This document shows, piece after piece, positions 44,201 to 54,800 of a DNA stretch of 64,000 nucleotides. The notes under the pieces were generated by a model. It was not told the DNA's origin. It searched no databases and worked only from the letters and a program-made list of their open reading frames with translations. A program made the translations under genes and the position numbers. Origin of the DNA: Telmatactis stephensoni (Eukaryota; Cnidaria; Anthozoa; Actiniaria; Isophelliidae); contig JALIZF010001808.1 in assembly GCA_029948255.1 (NCBI GenBank), positions 558,001 through 622,000 of the forward strand, in the 5' to 3' direction. How positions within the stretch are numbered: the stretch's first letter is position 1; every line of letters starts with the position of its first letter.

Positions 44201-47151
44201 TATTTATGGCTTTCACATTCTCAAGTTTAGTTTTTTTAAGATAGGATTCAAAATTGTTCATTCTTTTGCCACTGTTGTTAAAAACCATTATTTTGGTTTT
44301 GTCTAGGTTTGTATATATTCTCGATGTCTCACAAAAATGTTGCAATTTTTTAAGCTGGTGTTGAAGGCCCTCTTTCGTTTGTGAAATCAAAACCAGGTCG
44401 TCAGCATATAGAAGGCCTTTTATTCGATAGTTGCTTGTCACTGCTAGGTCAGACGCATCATCATCAAGAGTTTCTGGTAAATCATGTAGAAATATATTGA
44501 ATAATGTGGGAGATAGCATACATCCTTGTTTAACGCCTGTATAACTAATTAAAACTTTTTGTTACTGTTTTATCAACTTTCACTGCAGATTTATCATGTG
44601 AGTACAAAGAAGTAAGCGTTGCATAAAAATTGCCTGATATACCAATTTTTCTAATTTTTTCAAAGAGCTTTCTCTCGGTATAGCTTGTATTACCCCCCCC
44701 CCCCCCACCCCACCCCATCACTGATCTGGGCCACCTCCCACTCCAGCCCCCTGTCACTGATCTGGGCCCAGTTGTTCGAAAGACAATTAGCACTAACCCA
44801 GAATTAAATCTAAAGAAAACCATTCATTTTAACCCAGGATTAACATTAATCACCCTTTGAACAACCAGGCCCATTTGATCATTATAGTTGTTTGTTGCCC
44901 CAAAGACAAAAGTTTGCCGTTAAATACCAAACTTGGCCACACGATAGCCCCAAAAAACTACAAGACTACAAGTGCCCCTGGTTCCCAAATTTATGTCACA
45001 AGTTACCAGTCTCCCAGTGCACGGTCAACTTGAATGGGTACGGCCTGTTTCATATTTTAGGGCCTGATTTCTCTATCTATATTGACCTGGTTGAAACCAA
45101 AATTTCTTTTCTAACTTATCTCTAAATGGAGATTCTATGTTAACAGAAAAGCCCTAAAGGTCATATACACTTTAATGCAAGAAAACTTGGTAACAGGGCC
45201 AGGAAAGCCTATTCCTAGGGTTAACACCATTTGACCTTATGATTGACCCATGACGTCAAGAACATGCATCCCAGCTGAGTTGACCTTCACAACAATCCCA
45301 AGGTCAACCAATCAGAATCGAGGATTTGAAATGCTATTTTGATTAGCATTTCTTTGTACTACTTCATACCTACCAAGATAATGGATAAAATACGAATGCC
45401 TCATTTTCTAGAATGTAAATCCATTTTGCTATTATAGAAGACATAATAGAGAGTTTCACTAAAATATTTCAAAGTCTAATAATAATTAAAATACGAGAAA
45501 TTCGCGCCTTTTCTGTTAGCGGACGCGCTGCCCAGTGGCGGGAAAAAGCATTTATTTTGACGAAACGACAGCCAAAGTCCTTCAACTTGTGAGTTTGTTT
45601 CCAACTAAACGTAAAGAAATACGATAGAAAATTACATCATTGCTTCAATTTGCCGATCTCTTTGCTAATATGATGTTCTCTTTGGAAAAACAAAGTTTTG
45701 GAGAAGTTTGGAGGCGTAAACAACACTGAGTTTTGGTGACTGTGGATGTTTGTGGTTAGACGAGCCGAGGAGATAGTCTTGAGCAGAAATTTACTATAAA
45801 TGTGAATCTGAGGCACTTGAAGTCCACAATTTCAAACAAAGAAATGGCTATCAAAACTACTTATCATCATGTTGAGAAATTCTAACTGTGTTTCCAAGGA
45901 TGTAAGCGACGTTTTCTCTTGGCTGATTCCTGCGTTTTTACGAGAGTCGGAGCATGCATCAAGCAGACCGTTTTGAGAAAATCTAGTCAGCGTTTCAAGG
46001 TAACAAAAATAAAACTCATGTATAAATTAGTTCTCATTTTTGGCAATGTTATTTCTAAAGAGATTTATAAATCATTTCTTTTATCAAAGCTATTTATATG
46101 GAAGCTGGTCTTACCGTAGAGTTTAATTTCGGCGAACTGAGTTAAGTTCAAAATGGATAAATTTACTGGTGTTTAGGACTTTTGCTTATGCTGCAACGTG
46201 GGCATGATGTACCATTAGTTGATATTGATATACAAAAATAGATTTTCAACTGGTAATATCACAAAATGTTTTTTTATGAAAACCACAAACGATTTCACTT
46301 TCTCAAATCAGATTAGGAAATGCTAACCAAAATAGCTGACCCATAATCCTTTTCGGGGAATGCATTCAACTCAGCTGGTCTGGTACCAGCTACAAAAGTA
46401 TTGTAAAAACAAATTTGGCAATAAAAGGCTTATAAGGAATGTAGCACTTTTGTTCTAGTATCCTTGCTATTACATCGGGTTATAATTAAATAATCCCTAG
46501 CATTGTAAGATATAAGTAAGTGGTGTTAAGTGAAACTCATAATGCATAGTTGGCAAAGTCAAATTGGTCACTCGTTGATAGATCCCAAAATAGATCAAAC
46601 GATAGTCTTTACTAAGATTTTATATAGTCATCTAAGTTTAAGTCTTCTTTGACAAATCTTGATGAAATATCTATACAATACAAGCGAAATAAACAATGAT
46701 AAAGGCAACATAATTTGTTTACACAGATGTCCATTGATGCATGATGCAAGCAAAATACCTCCTTGCCTGGGTAGAAACCATTTTGTAAAATGCATCGAAT
46801 AATAACACTTCAAAATATCTGCACTTCAAACTCACCACATTATCAGGTATTTTATATCCTGGTAAGTACTTTACGTTCTCGTGTTGTGTGTTGATGATCT
46901 CAGTAAGCTTCTTGCCATCGATTTCTTCTTCGTAAACATACATTTTGACTTCTTCATGAAAGATATCGTTATGGTCCTTGGTATTAGCTCCAATTATGCG
47001 AGCAATTACCGAGCCCCTAGATAGAAAATACATAACAAATGAGGCTTCTAATAAACAAATGCAAATCTTCGTCATATTTTGGGTAGGATGCTCTTTTATC
47101 TTACCAATTTCCGGAGCCTATAATGGCCACTCGCTTCCTATCCGCAGACAT
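38267..47151 (-). CDS. GPD1: Glycerol-3-phosphate dehydrogenase [NAD+], canonical cytosolic copy B (349 aa)
   Basis: Ten exons on the minus strand: 47105-47151, 46836-47016, 42671-42739, 42165-42236, 40512-40653, 40308-40420, 40010-40050, 39422-39611, 38673-38779, 38267-38354. GT-AG junctions and phases agree, total 350 codons, the exact length of animal GPD1. Motifs: dinucleotide fold [30 protein letters not shown]; catalytic Lys/Asn across exons 6/7 ([12 protein letters not shown]); [35 protein letters not shown]. It reduces dihydroxyacetone phosphate with NADH in the cytosol, feeding glycerolipid synthesis and the glycerophosphate shuttle. Exons 3-8 have the same lengths as copy A, showing tandem duplication. 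Intron 2 (4.1 kb) carries a LINE remnant; intron 4 carries MULE-like copy 2, 46 bp from exon 4. Confidence 0.93.
38570..38612 (+). repeat. (GAT)n microsatellite
   Basis: Run of GATGATGAT-type trinucleotides in the last intron of GPDH copy B. Confidence 0.85.
38877..39364. repeat. 488-bp MITE with about 105-bp inverted ends
   Basis: AATAAGCCACTT...CATTTTGAAT...TGACTTCCCAAAACTCAGCT at the left matches the reverse complement of the right end. In an intron of GPDH copy B. Confidence 0.75.
39690..39985. repeat. Palindromic GCAACA-rich MITE
   Basis: GCGGTAATACGAGCAACAAA...CATGTTTTAAC at the left is an imperfect match to the complement of CATGATTTTTCCAGTCATATTATGGC at the right; inner blocks (TTTCTTTGT/ACAAAGAAAT) also pair. 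Confidence 0.55.
41612..42118. mobile_element. 507-bp MULE-like non-autonomous element, copy 2
   Basis: Nearly identical to 3358-3865, with TAGTCCAG...CTGGACTA ends. Flanked by TATGATAACC on both sides (9-10 bp, ambiguous because the element also ends in TA). Contains [12 protein letters not shown]... from 41771, with a premature stop at QAIYG*. Inserted in intron 4 of GPDH copy B. Confidence 0.85.
42905..44690 (-). mobile_element. 5'-truncated LINE remnant with (TGTC)n tail
   Basis: On the minus strand, RT pieces [20 protein letters not shown], then [19 protein letters not shown] and [12 protein letters not shown] are recognisable, interrupted by a stop after VTKSFN. The element's 3' end is marked by AATAAAAATG followed by (TGTC)n, seen as CAGACAGACAGACA on the plus strand at 42905-42920. 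It lies in GPDH copy B intron 2. Broken; a different clade from the 3.2-7.2 kb LINE by its RT motifs. Confidence 0.75.
44691..44880. repeat. C-run and inverted-repeat element
   Basis: A poly-C run (about 14, 44693-44706) is followed by two copies of CACTGATCTGGGCC and then a GGGCCCAGTTGTTCGAAAGA...TTTGAACAACCAGGCCC element, sister of 34915-35038. Confidence 0.65.
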
Positions 47152-47790
47152 CTTGCACAAACAGAAGCTTCGACGAGCTCGCCCAGGAAACACAGGAAGA
47201 CCGCGGAAATATACGATCATTGTACAGTCACGTGACAAAATGATCACGGTCCATTTGCTGTTCGTGTTCTTACTTTCAGCAAAATCTCGTGCAACTTCCT
47301 CAGTGCAACTTGCTCATTTTCGCTTTTGTAAAATATAAACTCACAATAGTAGTTAAGGCCTGTACAGACCCCGAAATGATCCCGTCCCCGAAATGATCCC
47401 GATACCCGAAATGATCCCAAAATAATGTCTGGAACGGACCTCAAATGGACCAGAGAATTGTGGAATAGAGAATTCAGAAATGCTAAACACACTTACACTG
47501 TTATCAAATCAACAAACAACAACATGACGTGTCCGACTTGTGGACATTGCCCAGGTTCTTGAGTCACGCGCAGGGCAGCGCGCAGTCAATTACCTAAATG
47601 ATGTCACAGTGGATGGCGTTAGCTAAATTAGCAACAGGGTCAGATGGCAAACAGAGAGAAAGAATGCTTATAAATAAGCAATGCCACTGTAATAGATGCA
47701 GTAAATATAACTTCTTCGGAACCGGCTCCTTAGGAGTTATATTTACTGCATTTACTGCATTCATCGTTCAATTTTTCTTCCCATTGTACC
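47152..47790. other. 5' flank of GPDH copy B and intergenic sequence
   Basis: Contains the promoter-proximal region of copy B, three tandem copies of CCGAAATGATCCC (47371-47420), and a hairpin at 47696-47752 (TGCAGTAAATATAACT pairs with AGTTATATTTACTGCA). An open frame at 47598-47876 crosses the hairpin and lacks recognisable homology. Confidence 0.45.
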
Positions 47791-48562
47791 TACCCTGCGA
47801 GCAGAGTCCCCCTTTACCTCATCCCAATGCGAGAAGGAAAGGACACTCTGCCGAAACCCTGTATTTTTTCATTTGAGCAATGCGCGACGGTTGCTAAGAA
47901 ACTAATCAATATCCATGCCCACTGGGACAAAACTACAGCTTCCGTTTCCGGTAAATTTCGCGGGCAAAGACCATGCAGCTGAGTAGTCTCACTGGCAGCC
48001 GTGTTTTAATAGCCTCGTCACGCAATGTTCCTTCAGCATAAACGGCTGCTTCAAACAGCGCTACATCCCATTCCAATTCGTTAACGAATCAAAGCTTGGC
48101 TCTCAAACTTCAAGGAGCCATTCGCGCTAGAGGTCTACCTAGCGTTCCGTTGACTTGGAGAATAATTGGATTAACCTCGGGTCACTAAACAACAGCTAGT
48201 TTACAAACACTTCACGTCGTTTTATTCGAAGTATCTGATATCAATTAAAAAATATACAAAGAAGAGAGTTTTCCTGATCTTCCTTCTGTATATATCAGTT
48301 TTCGTATTGAAACTTTTGAAACTTATTTTTGGTAGTACAATTTTTACTATCTTTGTTGTGTTGACAGATATATAGTGAATTCTAATCTGATTAGTTTTGT
48401 CGTGCGCATAAAAACCGGTTTGTCTGGTAGAAATACCAGTTTGAGTAGCCCAAGATCTTGGGCTATCGGCGAATCAAAGAAAATTAATACAGGGTTTCGG
48501 CAGAGTCTCCCTTCCTTCGTTCGCTCGATTAGAAGGTAAAGGGGGACTCTGCTCGCAGGGTA
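47791..48562. mobile_element. 772-bp non-autonomous element, 9-bp target duplication
   Basis: Ends TACCCTGCGAGCAGAGTCCC and GGGACTCTGCTCGCAGGGTA extend about 85 bp imperfectly (CTGCCGAAACCCTGTATT pairs with AATACAGGGTTTCGGCAG). Flanked by CATTGTACC at 47782-47790 and 48563-48571. No transposase. Confidence 0.85.
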
Positions 48563-48828
48563 CATTGTACCAAGGAAAAGAGCAAAAATTTTGTCAAAGC
48601 GTCATTGTTGATTTTTGGTTTATTTCTTTGATTGTTTTGACAGTTTCTAGTCGTTCTAACAAACATTTACTGCATGTTTTTACCGTTTCCAAGTAATTTC
48701 ATTAAAATAAATCGATATACTACAAAATTACAGAGATGTATCGAAGAGAAAATCTACTCAACAGCGTTTCCATGACCCTCTCTTGTTCCTCCACTACTGG
48801 CTAGTCTTTATTTTCAAGACTCCAAGAC

Positions 48829-51800
48829 TCAAGACTCACTACATTGCATTACATTATATTCCTTAAACACTAATTCTGTACAAAGGTACGGCGCAACCAA
48901 AGGAATTCCACCTTCTTTGACTTTTTCTGGAGCTTCTGGATCCGCTAAATGAATTGAGTATTTCTGAAGAAGCGATGCCACAACGATTCGCTGAATAGCT
49001 AACGCATAACGATATCCAAGACATTTTCTGGGTCCCATACCAAAGCGAAAGTACGAGCCAGGTGTTTGAAGAGTTCCTTCATCAAAACGTTCGGGTTCAA
49101 ACTGTTCTGGATTCTTCCAGTATTTCTCGTTAAAGTTAAGGGAATATGTATCCACACACACGGGTGTCTACGAGATGAAGCGCAATGGTTAAAACGGAAT
49201 TCTCTTTACTATGGATGTAGAGCTCTAATTAATACTGCAATTTTTTTTTGCAAGCAATAGTAGAATTGCATCATGTATCTATCCCTCGACACTGACACAC
49301 GGTGCAAATGCAGCATTTTCTGTAACATCGCGCGCAACACATTGATGCACCGTTCGTCTTCCTCTGTAATGTTGCGTTGAGCATTGGAGGTTCAGGATCG
49401 GGTTCTAATTCTGCAACAAATGTTGCACCGTGTGTCCAGGCCATAAAGACAAGTTCTACTTTTATGACGTTTTGCGCAACAAATTGCGTGCAAAAAGGAA
49501 ATGGCGGTGTTCGTAGCCTTGCGTTTCAGACTTGATCTTGTCATTATTATTAAAAGCAATGTTTGTTAACTTATAGCTTGACTCCGCCATTCAAGCCGGT
49601 TTACGCGGCAGCGTTGCACGAAAAACTACATTGAGTGACACTTCAAAACTATCTCTCTACTATTGCCTGCAACAGTTGCAAACAGTTACAGCGTCCGACC
49701 AGACCTTTACAGTAAAACGTATGGAATCGTTCAAAAATTAAAAAGATTAAAGTATTATGGAAACCCAGGGTTTGTTCGGCTATAGTGCAGGCTAGGACAG
49801 TGTTGTGGAAAGACACGAGTTCAGGACTAGTGTTAACAAAAAATATGACATTGCAGTCTTACCCCTTGTGGAATCTGAAAGCCTGCAATATCCGTAACAG
49901 GTTTAACTGTCATCTCTGGAAAACTCAAAGCCAGGACAGGATGCATTCTAGCACTCTCCTTGAGTACCATTTCCATATATGGTAATCGTTTGTCCAGGTC
50001 TTGGAATGATGAAGGATCTTTTCCTTGAAGGGCTTTGTCTAGTTCTTGACGTAGCTTTTCTTGGACCTCAGAGTACTTTGCAATATCGCTCAACGCAAAA
50101 GATGTTGCTGCGAAACTCACATCGACGTTAAGAAGGAAGAATTTGGTCAACTGTTTGGAGAAGCTGGAGAGAAACAAAAGCAGTACAAGATTTTAAAATT
50201 AACAGAACTGTTTACGCATATTTTTGTGGCTTTGTGGTATGACTTTCGATTGTACGTTGTATCCGAAGTTTACAACTAGTGTACATCACTAACAGACAAT
50301 TGAACGTGAGCTCTTGTTGCAAAAATGCGTGCGCAAGATCCAAACGCGTTGCTAGTACTAGATATACAAATTATAGAACAATTTCCATATGACTGTGAAA
50401 ACGGTACAGTCGCGGCACGGCACTTTCTTGCAGGAATTTCAAATGTTTTTATAGACAACACGGTATTGACACGGTCAAGGCGCAGCGCGGTCACGTTCAT
50501 TCTCACAGTCACATGAAAAATGCTAGCCAGCACTCATATACCTCTTGCTCTTTCAGATCAAGTGCGTTACACTTCAATTGTTCCATCATAGCAAAGAACA
50601 GTCCATCACTGTTTAAACGTCCTTCTTCATGTTCCTTAAACAAAAAGTGGTTAAACTCTGACCATGTCCTGTTGAACACCTTCACTTTTTGGTTGATTTT
50701 AGTTGGCAGCTTGTAGTACAATGGCAGCTTAGTTTCACCATAGTTAAAGAAATCAAGCGTTTCTTGGAGCTGGTCGCTGATTTCTTCGATACGACGGAAG
50801 TATTTTTGCAGCACCTCTTCGCCATACACGGTCTGTACAACAACTCGAAGTGTTACGTTCGACAGTCCTTGTTTCATGAGATCGACCGGTGTGTCAGTTG
50901 GTAGTCTGTTCATAAACAGTTCGCATTCTCGACCGAATAACATGAGAGAAAGCCTTGTGACAAAATTGGAAGCGAAGTATTTCTCGAAGGGCTCCCGCAA
51001 TCTCTTGACTTCGTTTCGTCCATGACTGCTTCCCAAACATTCACCAAAAACTTGCCCCCATACAGCACCCAGGCACGTGAAAGTCTCTGTCTCGTTTGTG
51101 GGAATAGTGGTCGGAGTAAAAATTGCGAATAGCTTCGGCATCAGAGATCACGCTGGTGAATTTAAAATAAAACTAATTAGAATTGTTGAGGAGTATTTAT
51201 CTGTAGTGATCAATAAGGCATAACACATTCTATGGAATGTCTGTAAGTGATTTGTAATGGTAATTAAAGTGAGTGGAGGTGTAATTTACTGATTTACAAA
51301 ATTGCATGACCGCCGTTGTTAAGTATCATTTCTGGCCAAAAATTTGCACGACACGAAATTCAATCACCACTTAATTATTCTATTTAAACTCATTTAAACT
51401 CAATCAAATAAGATAGTCATTATCCTAGCTCAAGAAAAACACTTTATTTAATTCAAAAAATCCCACATTCTCTTATTTGATTGCCTGATAATGAAAGGAC
51501 TATTTTGTGGATTGGCAAAAAAAAAAAAAGATGCAATTTAGGAATAAATCGCATTGTTTTTGACCAATCAGGATTTGGTAGTGATTTAAAATGGATATAA
51601 TTAAACAACTGCACTAAAAAATAAGTCTATATTTAGATTGAGGAGACAAATTAAAAGAAAATATTTACCGACATTAGTAGTGTATTTCCTTAACTATCAG
51701 ATCTAATATAAAAATCAGGTACTACCTAATAGCGGAGCTCTCATTTAAATTTACGTTTTTGATTCCAATGAATTAACAACAACAACAATTACCAACAACA

Positions 51801-54800
51801 ACAACAACAACAACTCTTTAATATGTGCCCTCTTTATATATACATTACAGGATGTTTTTTCAAATAAAAAATATATGTCAAGATATTAAATTGGGCTTCC
51901 TGTGGTAATTGGACGACAAAGGTTGAAATAAACATTATCGATAAAGCTTTTTAGCATTTGCTTTGGTTTGTATATACTCTAACCCTTCGGTCTAATGATG
52001 TGAATTATAAGGGCTTGCAAGCTCAGTGACCTTTATTACCGGCAGTGACCTTTATTGAGATTCGGTCAGATTTTATAATTGACTTTGTAGTAGTGGTTCA
52101 TAGTGTTCTCAGAATCTCCAAAAACTGGTTTGATTTACAAAAGTTAACCATTTCAACTTCCTGGATATTGCAAAACATCATATTTTGATTTTGATTTTTT
52201 GCAAATCCACGAGTTTATAGTGAGGGGTCGAATATGCAAATGGCACACTCACTCACTCATTCGCACATTGTTAAATTATGTTTCTGCGCATGCTCGACGT
52301 GATTAAAGGCTGGCCGAGAGTAACGTGGGCTATGGGTACGCCGCAGCTATCGTACTCTAGCTCTTTTCTATTCCGGGACGCCTGTGTTATTACTCGTGCC
52401 CAGGCCTTTAGGCCGGCACGAGTCTCGGTTTAGGTTTTCTATCTATTAGTCTATCCATCAGTCTATCGTCGCATTAACCTATCTTGTATCTTGTCAAGCA
52501 CAGGCCTCCATCAACGTTTATAGCAGTACCAGTGATGAATGAAGCTTTTGGTGAACACAAAAATGCCACCGCATCTCCAATATTTTCGGGTTTTATGAGC
52601 TTCTTCATGGGAACCGTTTTCTCTGCCGCTGCTTCCAGTTTTTTTCGGTCACCTTGTCCAAAAAGCGAACGACTTGCATCGGTTTCTGTAAGTCCTGGGA
52701 TGACGCAATTGCAGGTTATTCGTCGTGGAGCGAGTTTGACAGCGTAGTTACGAACCTTTGAAATAATATTACGACAATCAGAACAGAAAGTGATTCCTGT
52801 GCCTAGTCCAGACCCAGGCCTCTTTTAATCCCGTTCCTTGTGCGCGCGATGGCGAAAAAATAGCCTTAGTCGCCGCGAACATCACACACAAGACATCAAT
52901 ACGGAGGTTCACTCTCTTAGTATTATGGTCTCTTGTTTTGACCTGTTACCAGGGGCCAGGGCTTTGGTAGGCGAGATGTTCATCTACCTTCAATATTTGC
53001 TTTTATCTGGGATTTGAATTCACGCTGGGAATAAAGTTTGAACTCATTTGAATATGACCTTGTTTCAGTCGGATGGTTCTGTAGGTGATCACGACCTTTT
53101 GTAGGTCAATATCTGACCTAGTTTCAGTCGGATGGTTTTGTAGGTGATCAGTCACCGTGTCGTGTTTAGATATATTTTTCCGAATGATTAAGTCTGTCTT
53201 GAGCAAAAAATGTTTCTGACATCATTCTTAGATCGAGTAGGAATTACTAATTTGTAAAGAAATGAGTTCAATTTAATCAATATTCAAGTATGAGCTGTTT
53301 AGTCTTCGAGATTCAAACAATTCCGCATACATATCCTCTCCCGAGAAAACTTTTGGACCAATCATTGGCAATCTTCCTCAAACATGAATACTTATAATGA
53401 GTCAACTTTGAAAACTGAATTATAAATTTCGTTAATGACAAATGTTCACGTTCTACTCATACCTGATACTCGAGCACGGCCTTTGCAGGACCAGGGACGT
53501 AATTTGGAAAGGGTATTGAATTAGAATTACAGCCTGGTGAGGAGATAGCTACTATATAGCCATTACCATCTTGCATCAGAGGCAGTGATTTCTCGACACA
53601 GCGGGCAAAACATTTAGGATAAACACTTTGGTAATAATCATACAGAGCGAATTCCAAATTGCCTCCCGCGTCGACACCCGAGCAGAATTTGTGAAATCCT
53701 GGGTTGTTTGAGGCAGCTTTAGCAACATCGGAGGTTATATCTGTGGTTATTCCAAGCTCCAAGCCAGCATTATGGACAAAAGCATTCAGACGATTCCCAA
53801 AGTGAACTCGCACCGCTTCAAAAAGTGCATTGATTGTTTCTTGTTTTGCGACGTCTCCTTTCACTGTGAAAACACGAACATTATGCTTGGCGGTGAGGTC
53901 AGACTTTGCTTTCTCTGCTCGTTCGTCGTTTGAATTATACCCAAGAAGCAAATCGTAGCCAGATTCAGCAAGTTTCTGTGTTATTCCATAACCAATTCCC
54001 CTTGTACCTCCAGTGACTAGGGCAAATTTTGCTTCTTTTGGTGCTTTCGCGATCTCTGCCATAGTTGACAGTAAGGTTCGGGGAGTGCGACCCTTTTAGT
54101 GCCAGATCACCACCCCTCCCCTCCCCTCCCCCTCAAGTTATACAAATGATTAGTTCTTAACTCGTCGATTGCAAATCCACAAGTTGTAGTGAGGGGTCGA
54201 ATATGCAAATGAGTCACACTCACTCACTCATTCACTCGCACATTGTTAAATTATGTTACTGCGCATGCTCGACGTGATTGACGGCAAACCGAAAGTAACG
54301 TGGGATCTGGGTACGAGATTGAAAGAAATTTGATTCCGGAACTGCAGTGGTATTCAAATATACATCGATGAACACTTGTTCAGACTTCATGTGAAACTTG
54401 CTTTGGAATAACGATGTAAACAATGTCTGTATTTAATTATGATGATGTTTGCTTTTACATATATGGAAGACCTTGTCCGGATCAAATTTTTTTTTAGGTT
54501 TGTGTAAAAGCAACAACAATTTTTACTAAGTTATTTTAATATGACTAACTTAGAGTCACAACTTCTCTAGTGAGATCATGCCTGTCGGATGTTAGGCGGA
54601 AAAATGCTGATAAAACAAATAGTTGATATTTTTTCGTGGGTCTATACTCTAGAGCCTGGTACACAATTCATACTTATATAGCTAATTGCACAAACATTGA
54701 CACTTTCAAAATATAGAAGCTGAGACCGAAATGAGCATTGGGAAATTTTGATTAGATGATTTTAAAGAAGTGCGTGGACGTGGACATTTCCAACAGTGAC

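Noticed and set aside
47598..47876. 92-aa frame with a hydrophobic segment
   Set aside because: Crosses a hairpin and runs into the 772-bp element; no homology recognised.
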